Shown here: one piece after another, positions 13,211 through 20,500 of the stretch
How positions within the stretch are numbered: the stretch's first letter is position 1
Layout: each line of letters begins with the position of its first letter
Virus record (IMG/VR): IMGVR_UViG_3300049847_000468
Span: 1-33,782 of that record
DNA from: a virus
Strand: one strand, 5' to 3'
DNA length: 33,782 nt
Program-made: the position numbers and the translations under genes
Notes under the pieces: generated by a model
What the model was told of the DNA's origin: nothing
The model's database searches: none
What the model saw: the letters and a program-made list of their open reading frames with translations, nothing else

Positions 13211-13813
13211 TCACAGACTCCCAACCGGCTCGATGGCCTGCCAGCTCTGCGGGCTGCCGGCGAGAATCCAACCGCGGCCGGTTTTGTTGTCGATCAGCAG
13301 GCCCACGCCGGGCTCGATGGTGAGCACGTGGAAGTCGTCCACGCGCCTGGGCAGGTCCTCCCAACCGCCAGGAGCTCCAGGGCCAATCGGCGCCTGTGCC
13401 GCCACCGGCGCGCAGCTCCAGGCCACCAGGCCGAGGCCCAGCACCAGCAGCAGCCGAAAGAGCTTGAGCTGCCCGAGGCTGCGCAGCATCAACCGCAGGC
13501 TGCTTTCCTCATCCTCCAGCTTTGCCGCCAGCTCTTTGGCCTGCAGCTTGGTGCTTTCGTGGTCGTGCTGCAGGCGGTCGCACTTGATCCGCTGGTCTCG
13601 AATCGCGCGCAGGGCTTCCTGTGGCGTTTCCCAGGGCGGTCGGCCATCGTCCACGATCAGGTCGCGGGTGGCGGCGCGCTGGGCCACCTTGCCCACCATG
13701 TCGGAAAATTTCTTGATGCCCTCGGGCGATCCGTCCACGTTGATGACGGGGCCGCTGCTCACCTCGCCGGTGTCCGTATCCACTACTTCGCTCGCCATTT
13801 TTCGCTTTGCCAT
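13211..13813 (-). CDS. Hypothetical protein with internal signal-peptide-like segment
   Basis: This 200-residue protein has a charged N-terminal half (1-108) with a coiled-coil-like region at about 80-105. Met109 is then followed by basic residues, a hydrophobic run ('LLLVLGLGLVAW') and an Ala-rich VAAQA at about 134-138 that looks like a signal-peptidase site. The last 60 residues are beta-like and polar. Either the protein spans the membrane once, or an internal start at 13489 yields a separate exported protein. GAGGAA precedes the first ATG. It is the second gene of the ParB-headed operon. Confidence 0.5.
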   Translation of the reverse strand: MAKRKMASEVVDTDTGEVSSGPVINVDGSPEGIKKFSDMVGKVAQRAATRDLIVDDGRPPWETPQEALRAIRDQRIKCDRLQHDHESTKLQAKELAAKLEDEESSLRLMLRSLGQLKLFRLLLVLGLGLVAWSCAPVAAQAPIGPGAPGGWEDLPRRVDDFHVLTIEPGVGLLIDNKTGRGWILAGSPQSWQAIEPVGSL

Positions 13814-13855
13814 GGTTTCAATTCCTCGCTGCTGGGGTTGGTGGCCGGCGCACGC

Positions 13856-15706
13856 TCAGGCGCGCGCCGGTGTGCGTTTCTTGGATTTGTGCTGCTTGGC
13901 CTTTCCTGATTTCTTGCCCTTCGAGGCCAGCCGCTTGGCGATCTGCTCCACGGAAACACCGTAGGCGGCCGCGGCCATGGCCAGGGCTGGGCTCACGCCA
14001 TAAGACTCCACCGCCAGGTCCGGCAGCAGCTCCAGGCCGGTTTCAACGAACCCAACCGCCTGGCCCTGGGTGCCATGTTTGGCGTCTGTCCTGGTTCCAA
14101 GCACCGCCAGCTCGATGGCGAATCGCACCCAGGTGCAGGAATCGATCTGGCTGCCTGGCCCGCCCTCGAACAGGTATGCCTCGAGGTCCTCCACCGGCGC
14201 GCCATTGATTGCCGAAAGCCGCCGGCGCATCGCGCTCAGGGATCGGTGGCCTGCGCAGCCCAAAAGCCGCCTGGCCATCAGCTCGAGTACGCCATCATGC
14301 GTAGAGCCAGGCCCGCGAACCCTGCTGCACGCCTCGGCCACCACTGCATCGAGCACCGCATCCTCGAGCTGTTCGAGCCTGCGCGCGGCGGCGAGCTCGT
14401 TGGCGCGCCGGGCGTCGTCTCCGTCGCGCTGCGGTTTCTTGTCCGGCTTGACCAGCCCAGAGCGGCGGGCCTCGGCCATCAGCGCGCGCCGCTCCACCAG
14501 GGTGTGCAGGATTCCCAGCTGGTCAGTTGCCACGGCCTTGTCCAGGTCGCCAACCAGGCCGGCGCACGTGGCGCGCCAGGTGCCTGCCGTTCCAGGCAGC
14601 TCGCACGGTGCATCGAGGTCCAGCAGCTCTCGGTTGGCGAGCATCGATCCGTAGGGGTAGAGCTCTCGGGATTGTTTGGGCGTCAGGATTTTGGCGCCGT
14701 CGTGCATCGCGGCCTCGATTCCCAGAGCCCTGGTGGCGTCCACCTTGGTGCGCCAGCAGGCAGAATCCAGGCAGAAGTCCGCGGCGCCGTCGCCAGCGGC
14801 GAAGAGTGAAGTCTGGGCACCGCTGCGCTTTGGGCAGGCCGAGCACGCACCAGCCGCTGCCACCAGATCGGTGGCCTCAAGATCCCACGGGGCCTGGTCC
14901 AACGCCCTGCACGCCATTTCAACCGCCACCGCGGCCGTGTGGGCCCCAACGGCCTCGCGGCCCTGGTCGCGCGGCGGGGCATCGATGTGCCTGGAGCTGC
15001 CGAGGTAAAACCGCAGGCTGGTGTCGGCCTCAGCCGCGGCGTGCTCCTGCTGTTCGCTCGAGGGCAGCCGCGCAAACTGCTCGGCCGCGCCGGCGGTGAT
15101 CCAGCCGCCCTCGAGCATCGCCAGGAGTTTTGGCGAAAGCCCGAGCAGGAGCAGCCGGCGGCGCACGTGGGCGATGGGGCGGCCAACATGCGCGGCGATA
15201 TCCTCGACGCCCAGGCCCGTGCTCTGCAGCACCTGGTAGGCCCTCGCCTCGTCCATGGGCGCCTGGTCCTTGCGGTGCAGGTTTTCGACCAGCGCCAGCT
15301 CCAGGGCGCGCTGGGCGTCCACCTGCGCGCGGTCGTAGACCAGCACCGGCACAACATCGAGGCCCAGGCGGCGGGCAGCTCCGAGTCGGCGGTGGCCGGC
15401 GATCAGCTCCAGGGCGTGCCAGCGCAGGCCGTTGCCATCGTCCACCGGCAGGCCGCGGGCCAGCAGCGGCTCGAGGATGCCGTGCTGGCCTATTGAGGCC
15501 ACCAGGTCCGCAATATCGTCCACCTCGGCACTCGAGCGCGGGTTATTGCAGTTCTGGGTGAGCTCCTGGGTGTGCACGTAGTGCAGGGCCGGCCGTGGCA
15601 ATGCCGGCAGGATTGGATTGGCTTGCACGTGCTCCAGGCTGGGCGGCAGCCCATGCTCGCCCACCGCCGTTACCTCCAACCCCAGCGCGCGCTTTTGCTT
15701 GGCCAT
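13856..15706 (-). CDS. ParB/RepB/Spo0J-family protein, large variant
   Basis: This 616-residue protein has an N-terminal ParB nuclease-like/CTPase fold with 'DLVASIGQHGILEPLLAR' (67-84), GHRR at 104-107 in place of the usual GERR, and ENLHR at 141-145. A helix-turn-helix lies at about 160-190. C288, C291, C312 and C317 then form a probable zinc finger, a long helical region follows, and the tail is Lys-rich (595-616). Canonical ParB proteins are about 300 residues, so this is an extended type as seen on phages and plasmids. The usual role is binding parS-like sites for partition or gene control. No ParA is visible. The upstream intergenic space has three matching half-sites. Confidence 0.8.
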   Translation of the reverse strand: MAKQKRALGLEVTAVGEHGLPPSLEHVQANPILPALPRPALHYVHTQELTQNCNNPRSSAEVDDIADLVASIGQHGILEPLLARGLPVDDGNGLRWHALELIAGHRRLGAARRLGLDVVPVLVYDRAQVDAQRALELALVENLHRKDQAPMDEARAYQVLQSTGLGVEDIAAHVGRPIAHVRRRLLLLGLSPKLLAMLEGGWITAGAAEQFARLPSSEQQEHAAAEADTSLRFYLGSSRHIDAPPRDQGREAVGAHTAAVAVEMACRALDQAPWDLEATDLVAAAGACSACPKRSGAQTSLFAAGDGAADFCLDSACWRTKVDATRALGIEAAMHDGAKILTPKQSRELYPYGSMLANRELLDLDAPCELPGTAGTWRATCAGLVGDLDKAVATDQLGILHTLVERRALMAEARRSGLVKPDKKPQRDGDDARRANELAAARRLEQLEDAVLDAVVAEACSRVRGPGSTHDGVLELMARRLLGCAGHRSLSAMRRRLSAINGAPVEDLEAYLFEGGPGSQIDSCTWVRFAIELAVLGTRTDAKHGTQGQAVGFVETGLELLPDLAVESYGVSPALAMAAAAYGVSVEQIAKRLASKGKKSGKAKQHKSKKRTPARA

Positions 15707-15715
15707 GCCCTGATG

Positions 15716-15786
15716 ATGTCACGGAATGGAAGGGGCGGCTACCTGATTCCGTGATTTCCTGCTAGGCTTTTCCCATGTCACGGAAA
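15716..15786. promoter_or_regulatory. Divergent operator with three TCACGGAA half-sites
   Basis: TCACGGAAT (15719-15727) and ATTCCGTGA (15746-15754) form a perfect 9-bp inverted repeat with an 18-base spacer. A third half-site TCACGGAA (15778-15785) lies inside the first codons of the plus-strand gene. The element spans the whole 68-base space between the ParB-like gene and the HTH gene. It is a natural operator for either protein, or a small parS-like centromere. Confidence 0.6.
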
Positions 15787-16005
15787 CCCAGGCAGCCGGC
15801 ACCGGAAACCCTCACCACCAAGGAACTCGAGCGCCGATGGAAGGGCCGGCTATCCCCCGGCACCATTCGCAATTGGCGCAGCCTGGGCCGCGGTCCAGGC
15901 TTCCAGCGAGTCGCTGGCGGGCGGGTGGTCTACAGTCGCGCGGCCATCCTGGCTTTCGAGGCCCTCCACGATTTTCGCAAACCGCCCACCACCAAGGAAC
16001 TTTGA
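15775..16005 (+). CDS. Small helix-turn-helix regulator (MerR/excisionase-like)
   Basis: This 76-residue protein has a basic N-terminus, then 'LTTKELERRWKGRLSPGTIRNWRSLGRGPGFQRVAGGRVVYSR'. The pattern is helix, turn, recognition helix and wing, typical of the MerR-like/excisionase DNA-binding fold used by phage regulators. It is transcribed away from the ParB-like gene, and its first codons contain one of the three operator half-sites, which suggests autoregulation. A TAGGCT -10-like box ends six bases before the ATG and no clear Shine-Dalgarno exists, so the message may be leaderless. Confidence 0.65.
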   Translation: MSRKPRQPAPETLTTKELERRWKGRLSPGTIRNWRSLGRGPGFQRVAGGRVVYSRAAILAFEALHDFRKPPTTKEL

Positions 16006-16008
16006 ACC

Positions 16009-16353
16009 ATGCAGAGACTCGAAGCCTACCCAGTCCATCGAATTGCGGCCCTTGTCATCCTCACGGTCTGCCTGCTGGGCGGCCTGGCGCTTTCCCTCTC
16101 GACATCGAGCTGCTGCGCTCCTGGCGTTGGTGTGCTGCCCAGCCGGGCCTTTGTGGACGCCTCGCGCGAGCTCCACGGTGTGATTGGCCCCAGGTTTCTG
16201 GCCTATGTCGCGGCCGATCCTGCGCTCGATGCCGTCACCAAGGAAACGCTCGCCGGGGCCGTTGGTGATTGGGAATTCATGCTGCGCCAGGCCGAGGCCG
16301 CGCTGCCGCCGGCAACGCCTGCGGCGCCAGTTGCCGGCGCGGTGGTGCGCTGA
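16009..16353 (+). CDS. Membrane-anchored small protein
   Basis: This 114-residue protein has a short N-terminal cytoplasmic part, one transmembrane helix at about 12-33, a CC pair near 35-36, and a helical external part ending in an Ala/Pro-rich tail. It starts three bases after the HTH gene with an AAGGA Shine-Dalgarno, so the two are an operon. One membrane anchor plus a periplasmic helical domain would fit an inner-membrane spanin or a superinfection-exclusion protein, but there is no partner gene to support either. It could also be lipidated at Cys35, though the lipobox is poor. Confidence 0.5.
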   Translation: MQRLEAYPVHRIAALVILTVCLLGGLALSLSTSSCCAPGVGVLPSRAFVDASRELHGVIGPRFLAYVAADPALDAVTKETLAGAVGDWEFMLRQAEAALPPATPAAPVAGAVVR

Positions 16354-16658
16354 TGGGCCTAGAACTTCGCCATGTGGTTGACGGCATCGCGCAATCCGCC
16401 CTCGAGGAATTGGACCGCACCGGCGCGCCGGCGGCCGGAGAGCTGCGCCAGCGGCTGCGCAAGGTGCTCGAGGATCAGGCCATGGTGGCCGCCCGTGCGA
16501 TGTCCGGCCAGGATGTCAGCGTGGCCCAGGCCGCGGTCAAGGCTCGCCTTGATGCCCTCGGAGTTGCCGGCCTGCTGCTTTCGGTCGGCCAGGTGCAGCG
16601 CGCGGTGCAAGGTGCCATCCTGACCGCGCTGCGGCTGGCGTTCACCGCACTGCTCTGA
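16353..16658 (+). CDS. Hypothetical helical protein
   Basis: This 101-residue, almost fully helical and amphipathic protein is Ala/Leu/Arg-rich, with an apolar C-terminal 30 residues. It begins at an ATG overlapping the previous stop (TGATG at 16351-16355). A longer frame from 16269 would overlap the previous gene deeply and was not used. It ends eight bases before the strong hairpin at 16666. No family is recognised; membrane association through the C-terminus is possible. Confidence 0.5.
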   Translation: MGLELRHVVDGIAQSALEELDRTGAPAAGELRQRLRKVLEDQAMVAARAMSGQDVSVAQAAVKARLDALGVAGLLLSVGQVQRAVQGAILTALRLAFTALL

Positions 16659-16660
16659 AA

Positions 16661-16702
16661 ACCCTGCGCCGCTGGAGACACTCCCCAGGAAACCAGCGGC
16701 GC
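16661..16702. terminator. Bidirectional hairpin between convergent genes
   Basis: GCGCCGCTGG (16666-16675) and CCAGCGGCGC (16693-16702) form a perfect 10-bp stem with a 17-base loop. It lies between the stops of converging genes at 16658 and 16724. On the minus strand the stem is followed by AGGG and four Ts, so it probably ends the tail operon; on the plus strand there is no T-run. Confidence 0.65.
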
Positions 16703-16723
16703 CGGGCCCGTCCCCCGTCAGGA

Positions 16724-17032
16724 TCAGGGGATGTTCTCGGCCACGGTGAAGGCCACGGGGTCTAGCGGGAACCGAAACGCTGCGGTGGCCACCTCGAACT
16801 GGTAGCGCCACTCGCCTGCCTGGTCGATGTCGCCTGGCTGCACCACGTACACCACCAGGCCGTCGAGGCCGGTGGTCCCCAGCTGGGCCGTTTTGTGCAG
16901 CGTGGTGCTGTCTGGCTTTTCCAGCCGGAACTCGAGCAGGGTGGCGCCGGAGATATCGGCCGGCACGCCGTCGAGCAGTAGCACCGCCTCGATGGTGTAG
17001 CCGGAAGATCCAACGCGCAAAAGGTCGCTCAT
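16724..17032 (-). CDS. Phage baseplate/fibre-associated Ig-like small protein
   Basis: This 102-residue beta-rich protein has 'YTIEAVLLLDGVPADISGATLLEFRLEKPD' and ends 'FPLDPVAFTVAENIP'. It resembles the BppU N-terminal or phage Ig-like domains that attach fibres or decorate the baseplate, where the 'dg.p.dlsgat...f.l.kPdg' pattern is typical. The start overlaps the preceding stop (ATGA). It is the last gene of the tail/fibre operon, just before the hairpin at 16666-16702. Confidence 0.6.
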   Translation of the reverse strand: MSDLLRVGSSGYTIEAVLLLDGVPADISGATLLEFRLEKPDSTTLHKTAQLGTTGLDGLVVYVVQPGDIDQAGEWRYQFEVATAAFRFPLDPVAFTVAENIP

Positions 17033-17958
17033 GGGGCTGGGGTGGTCATCTGGCGCCTGGTGGTCTGCCGAGTCGATCCTACCTCGCTGGTCGTGCGGAT
17101 ACTCGGGGTGCGGTTGGAGCTCTGGGCCGTCTGCAATTCCACCGTGGTGCGGCTACTGGTTTGGCGGCCAGAACGCACTAGCGAGACTCGACGCCCGAGC
17201 CAGGGGAAGTAGCCGCCGCCGGCGTGGCCCTCGCTCAGGCCCTCGAGCGCGCCGCTGCCGCTCAGTGCCGCCAGGCATTCCGCCCAGCCCTCAACGGTGC
17301 CCGAGAGGTTGGGCGGTAGGGCACCGATGCCGATAGCCACCGCGCTGCATTCCGCGGCGAACGCCTCGGAGCCAGCCAGCGCGCCCATGGCCGCCGGGGT
17401 GGCAACGGCCTCGGCCGCGCCCTGCGCTGCGGCCTGCAGCGCGCCAGAGGCCGCGGGCACCGCCTGCGCAACCGCCACACCTTGCGCAACCGGCGCCAGT
17501 GCACCGCTCGCGGCCGGCACCGCCAGCTGCTCGGATACACCCTGCGCAATCGGAACCAGCGCCGTGGGGGCTCCGGCGGTGAGCTCGGCCACCGCCTCGG
17601 ATACGCCCTGCGCCGCGGCCACCAGCGCGCCCGTTGCTGCCGGGGTGGCAACGGCCTCGGCCACGCCCTGCGCAGCAGCCTGCAGCGCGCCAGAGGCCGC
17701 GGGCACCGCCTGCGCAACCGCCACACCTTGCGCAACCGGCGCCAGTGCACCGCTCGCGGCCGGCACCGCCAGCTGCTCGGATACACCCTGCGCAATCGGA
17801 ACCGCGGCGCCAGTGCCGGCCGGGGTTGCCGAGCCATCGGCCACACCCTCCACCTCGGCAATCAGCGGCGAGGTAGAAACCTCGAGCAGGTAAACGCCCG
17901 TGCCGTCCTCCAGCAGGTAGCGGTCGGCCGTGGTTTCGAGCTGTAGGGCGTCGGCCAT
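17029..17958 (-). CDS. Repeat-rich fibre/adhesin-like protein
   Basis: This 309-residue protein has a short N-terminal beta part ('RYLLEDGTGVYLLE', about 13-26). About eight Ala/Val/Gly-rich repeats follow (about 45-195), each roughly 20 residues, of the form 'AQGV-xE-x-AVPAASGAL'. The C-terminus is Ser/Thr/Arg-rich. The repeats look like a low-complexity beta or coiled fibre shaft. An 82-codon block is duplicated almost exactly at DNA level (17393-17557 and 17639-17803). The C-terminus lacks the usual carbohydrate-binding look, so this may be a decoration rather than a receptor-binding protein. Confidence 0.5.
   Translation of the reverse strand: MADALQLETTADRYLLEDGTGVYLLEVSTSPLIAEVEGVADGSATPAGTGAAVPIAQGVSEQLAVPAASGALAPVAQGVAVAQAVPAASGALQAAAQGVAEAVATPAATGALVAAAQGVSEAVAELTAGAPTALVPIAQGVSEQLAVPAASGALAPVAQGVAVAQAVPAASGALQAAAQGAAEAVATPAAMGALAGSEAFAAECSAVAIGIGALPPNLSGTVEGWAECLAALSGSGALEGLSEGHAGGGYFPWLGRRVSLVRSGRQTSSRTTVELQTAQSSNRTPSIRTTSEVGSTRQTTRRQMTTPAP
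17393..17803. repeat. Internal 165-bp direct repeat in the repeat-rich protein gene
   Basis: The blocks 17393-17557 and 17639-17803 are identical except for about three substitutions, with an exact 246-base (82-codon) period. The in-frame period shows expansion of the protein repeat by a recent duplication or recombination event. Confidence 0.85.
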
Positions 17959-17993
17959 GGTGAGAGGTTAGCGCGGCGCGCGGCCGGCCAGAC

Positions 17994-18773
17994 TTAGCTC
18001 CACTTGCCCACAGACACCGCGCCGGTGGGCCCCACGCGGCGGCAGGTGAAGAAACTGCCGGCCTCCACGGTGCCAGCTGCGGCGGTGACTAGGGCCACCG
18101 AGGGAATGATTGTTCCGGCCGCCGTTACGTCGAAGGTTCCGGTCACTTCCACCCAGGCGCTGGTGCCGGTTCCGGCGGTCAGGATCGACGCGGCCGAATT
18201 TGAGGCCGCCGCTCGGCTGCCCGTGATGGTGCCGGCGTTTCCAATGGTGCCCTGGTCAATCCCAACAGCGCGGTAGAGGGTGGTCCCCAGGGTCGCGCCG
18301 CCGCCTCCCAACAGCTGGAACTGCAGATTGCCCGATGTACCGCTCAGGCCGGTGATGCCGAACAGGCATTGGAAAAAGTAGACGCCAGCAGCCAAGTCTA
18401 GGGTGCCGTTGGTGACCGCATCGAACAGCTTTTGGGCCGAGGTCGTGCTGGTCAGGGTCCTGCTCGACGCCTGGCGTATCCAATGCTCGATGGAATAAAC
18501 GCCACGGTTCTGCGCCTTGGGCGTGCCGTAAAAACAATCGTTGGCGAATTCCTCCGCGCCATCCTCGGGCGTGGTCAGCAGCGTGCCCGAGGTGCGCCGC
18601 GGCCAGGTGTTTGCCGATGCAGTACCGGCGGCCCAGAGCGGCGCGGTGTTCACCAGTGTTTTGATCTGGGCCGCGGTCACTTTCTTGGAAGTGCCGGCCT
18701 CGTTGATGGCGAACTCATTGGCCGCTGCCGCGGCGCCGGCCGCGGTCAGGGCGGATATTTTGGTGTCGGCCAT
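17994..18773 (-). CDS. Phage tail fibre-like protein
   Basis: This 259-residue protein begins with 'MADTKISALTAAGAAAAANEF...SKKVTAAQIKTLV', a recognised N-terminal signature of phage fibre and tail proteins. The rest is beta-rich and Gly/Thr-rich, ending with an 'SFFTCRRVGPTGAV' strand segment. Such N-terminal modules attach to the baseplate or another fibre and carry a C-terminal receptor-binding domain. It sits within a run of five fibre-type genes downstream of the small membrane proteins. Confidence 0.65.
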   Translation of the reverse strand: MADTKISALTAAGAAAAANEFAINEAGTSKKVTAAQIKTLVNTAPLWAAGTASANTWPRRTSGTLLTTPEDGAEEFANDCFYGTPKAQNRGVYSIEHWIRQASSRTLTSTTSAQKLFDAVTNGTLDLAAGVYFFQCLFGITGLSGTSGNLQFQLLGGGGATLGTTLYRAVGIDQGTIGNAGTITGSRAAASNSAASILTAGTGTSAWVEVTGTFDVTAAGTIIPSVALVTAAAGTVEAGSFFTCRRVGPTGAVSVGKWS

Positions 18774-18800
18774 GGTCTAGGCGCCGCGCGCGGCTGGCTC

Positions 18801-19484
18801 TCAGCCCTCGGTGACCACCAGCTGGCCCGCGGTCACCTTGGGGGTGATGCCGTTGGAAATGGCGAGCTGCTTGGAAAGGGCAATCTTTCCGCCGCCGGCG
18901 GCGGTGATGTCGAGGGTGGAACCGCCCTGGGTGGTCGAGATGGTGATAACGTCGCCGGAAACCGATTTCACCCAGTACACCGTGCCAGCCGTGATTCCGC
19001 TGGGCATGGTCACCAGAGGCAGCGAGTAGAACACCACGCGGTCGTCTACCACGAACGCATTGCCGGGCACCGTGATGTTGTCGGCGGTGGTCGCGGTGAA
19101 CACCTTGGCACCAGAGGCCAGCGGGCCGGAGTGCAGGATTTTGCCGGCGCCGCTCGAGGCCGTGCCGAGGCTCCAGTGCGTGGCGGTCTCGCTGCCGCCC
19201 GTGCACGCCGGAAAGTTGATGTCCGCGGCGTTCACCACCTGCTGGCCGGTCTGTGTGAAGCCGGAGCCGGAGCGCGCAACGGCCACGCGGGCGTAGCCGG
19301 TCCAGGTGCACTCGCTGGTATTTTGCGAGCCAGCGGCGCCGGGGTCCGCGGTGTGCAGCGCCAGGTACACGCTGCCGGCGGTGGCCGAGGGCTGCAGGCC
19401 AGACGCATCGCCAACCAGCGCCAGGGCCGTGTTGGTGTAGAGGTGTGCCAGGCTCTCGCCGGCGTAGGTATTGCCCTTGCCCAT
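18801..19484 (-). CDS. Phage tail fibre/structural protein
   Basis: This 227-residue protein has 'VYLALHTADPGAAGSQNTSE' and 'GYARVAVARSG', followed by 'FPACTGGSETATHWSLGTASSGAGKIL'. I recognise this pattern from an uncharacterised family of phage virion proteins that occurs next to fibre genes. The C-terminal half (about 135-227) repeats beta-rich elements and looks like a second module that sits on the conserved head. It is probably a virion surface decoration or fibre component. Confidence 0.65.
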   Translation of the reverse strand: MGKGNTYAGESLAHLYTNTALALVGDASGLQPSATAGSVYLALHTADPGAAGSQNTSECTWTGYARVAVARSGSGFTQTGQQVVNAADINFPACTGGSETATHWSLGTASSGAGKILHSGPLASGAKVFTATTADNITVPGNAFVVDDRVVFYSLPLVTMPSGITAGTVYWVKSVSGDVITISTTQGGSTLDITAAGGGKIALSKQLAISNGITPKVTAGQLVVTEG

Positions 19485-19506
19485 GGTGGTGTCTGGTTGC
19501 TCGAGG

Positions 19507-19977
19507 TTAGCTCAGTGCGGTGACCGAGCGGGCGCGCCAAAGGCCCTTGGGGCCGGGCACGATTTTGATGGGGCCGCCGGCAGGGCTGTAGGGGAAACTG
19601 GGGCCGTTGGCCACCGAGTCCAGCCAGATCAGCGGCCGGCGCGCGGCATCGCTGGCGCCGTCGAGGTAGATAATTGCGCCCTTGACCTGCCGGGTGCCGT
19701 TGCTGATGGTCGCGCCGAAATTCACATCGTCACAATCCACGATCAGGTCGCCGGTGGGCAGGTCGTCGGTGACCGTCACGGTGGTGAGGGTCTGGCGGCT
19801 GTAGCCGGCGCCGTTCATTTCGTCCAACGTGGTGAAACTGGACAGGAACGTGGAGCGCAGCTCGAGGTCGGCCGTGGTGTTGCTCATCACCAGCAGGGCC
19901 TTGAGCGTGGCGCTGGTCCAGTTGATGCCCGTGGTGAGCATGAAACTGCGGCCGGGCACGTAGAAAAAATTGGCCAT
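19507..19977 (-). CDS. Phage virion-associated protein
   Basis: This 156-residue protein has 'INWTSATLKALLVMSNTTADLE' and later 'GAIIYLDGASDAARRPLIWLDS', followed by a Pro/Gly-rich 'SFPYSPAGGPIKIV'. The pattern matches small phage structural proteins found beside fibre or head-fibre genes. The end is short and basic. A fibre accessory or capsid/tail decoration is the best guess; no catalytic motif is seen. Confidence 0.55.
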   Translation of the reverse strand: MANFFYVPGRSFMLTTGINWTSATLKALLVMSNTTADLELRSTFLSSFTTLDEMNGAGYSRQTLTTVTVTDDLPTGDLIVDCDDVNFGATISNGTRQVKGAIIYLDGASDAARRPLIWLDSVANGPSFPYSPAGGPIKIVPGPKGLWRARSVTALS

Positions 19978-19986
19978 GCCGAGAGT

Positions 19987-20220
19987 CTACGCGGCGGGCT
20001 GCGGCGGGTCTTGGGTGTCGCCGGCGGGCTGCGGCTCCTGGCCGATGGCCTGCGTGGTCAGGTGGCGCAGCACGATGTTGCAGGCCGCCACGAACGCCAC
20101 CGCGGCCGCAGTCAAGGGCGGCCAGTAGTGCGCCACCGCGGGAACGATGGCGGCGGCCACGGAAACGCCAAGGGTGGCGTAATTGAACCGCAGGGTGCGG
20201 CTGCGCAGTTTGGTTTTCAT
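19987..20220 (-). CDS. Holin-like two-span membrane protein
   Basis: This 77-residue protein has a basic N-terminus (LRSRTLRF), two hydrophobic segments (about 16-30 and 36-50) separated by a short 'HYWPP' turn, then 'VLRHLTTQAIG' and a polar, Pro/Gln-rich tail. This is the layout of small phage holins with both ends inside. It neighbours two other small membrane proteins, as expected for a lysis module, but no endolysin gene is present in the window. Holin is therefore a likely but unproven call. Confidence 0.55.
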   Translation of the reverse strand: MKTKLRSRTLRFNYATLGVSVAAAIVPAVAHYWPPLTAAAVAFVAACNIVLRHLTTQAIGQEPQPAGDTQDPPQPAA

Positions 20221-20223
20221 CGT

Positions 20224-20496
20224 CTAGGGGTCCTGTAGAAATTGGAGCAGCATGGCGGTGACGCGGCGGCGGTGCCTGGCCGCCCAGTCCGCATCGCTCT
20301 CGCCCTGCTGCTGGTTGGTGGTCACCGTGATGGTGATGCCGGCGCTTTTCCAGGTTGCTGTCGCGGGGTCCATGGCAATGCCCTTTTCGGTTCTCAGGTC
20401 CTGGGTGTTTTGTTCGATGGTGTGGGCCGTGGTGGCCACGTAGGTGATGCCCAGGAGCGCAAGGCCCAGGAGCAGCACCAGGAGTTTGTCGCGCAT
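20224..20496 (-). CDS. Small single-span membrane protein (possible inner-membrane spanin)
   Basis: This 90-residue protein has an N-terminal transmembrane helix (about 4-22), then a polar and partly helical domain ending in 'RRRVTAMLLQFLQDP'. One N-terminal membrane anchor with a soluble remainder is the topology of an i-spanin (Rz-like), but it is shorter than usual and there is no overlapping lipoprotein gene. It lies three bases upstream of the holin-like gene in the same transcript. Confidence 0.45.
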   Translation of the reverse strand: MRDKLLVLLLGLALLGITYVATTAHTIEQNTQDLRTEKGIAMDPATATWKSAGITITVTTNQQQGESDADWAARHRRRVTAMLLQFLQDP

Positions 20497-20500
20497 GTAT

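Noticed and set aside
13856-15706. Calling the ParB-like protein a true partition protein
   Set aside because: No ParA gene is visible and the GERR motif is GHRR, so only family membership is claimed; a regulatory role is equally possible.
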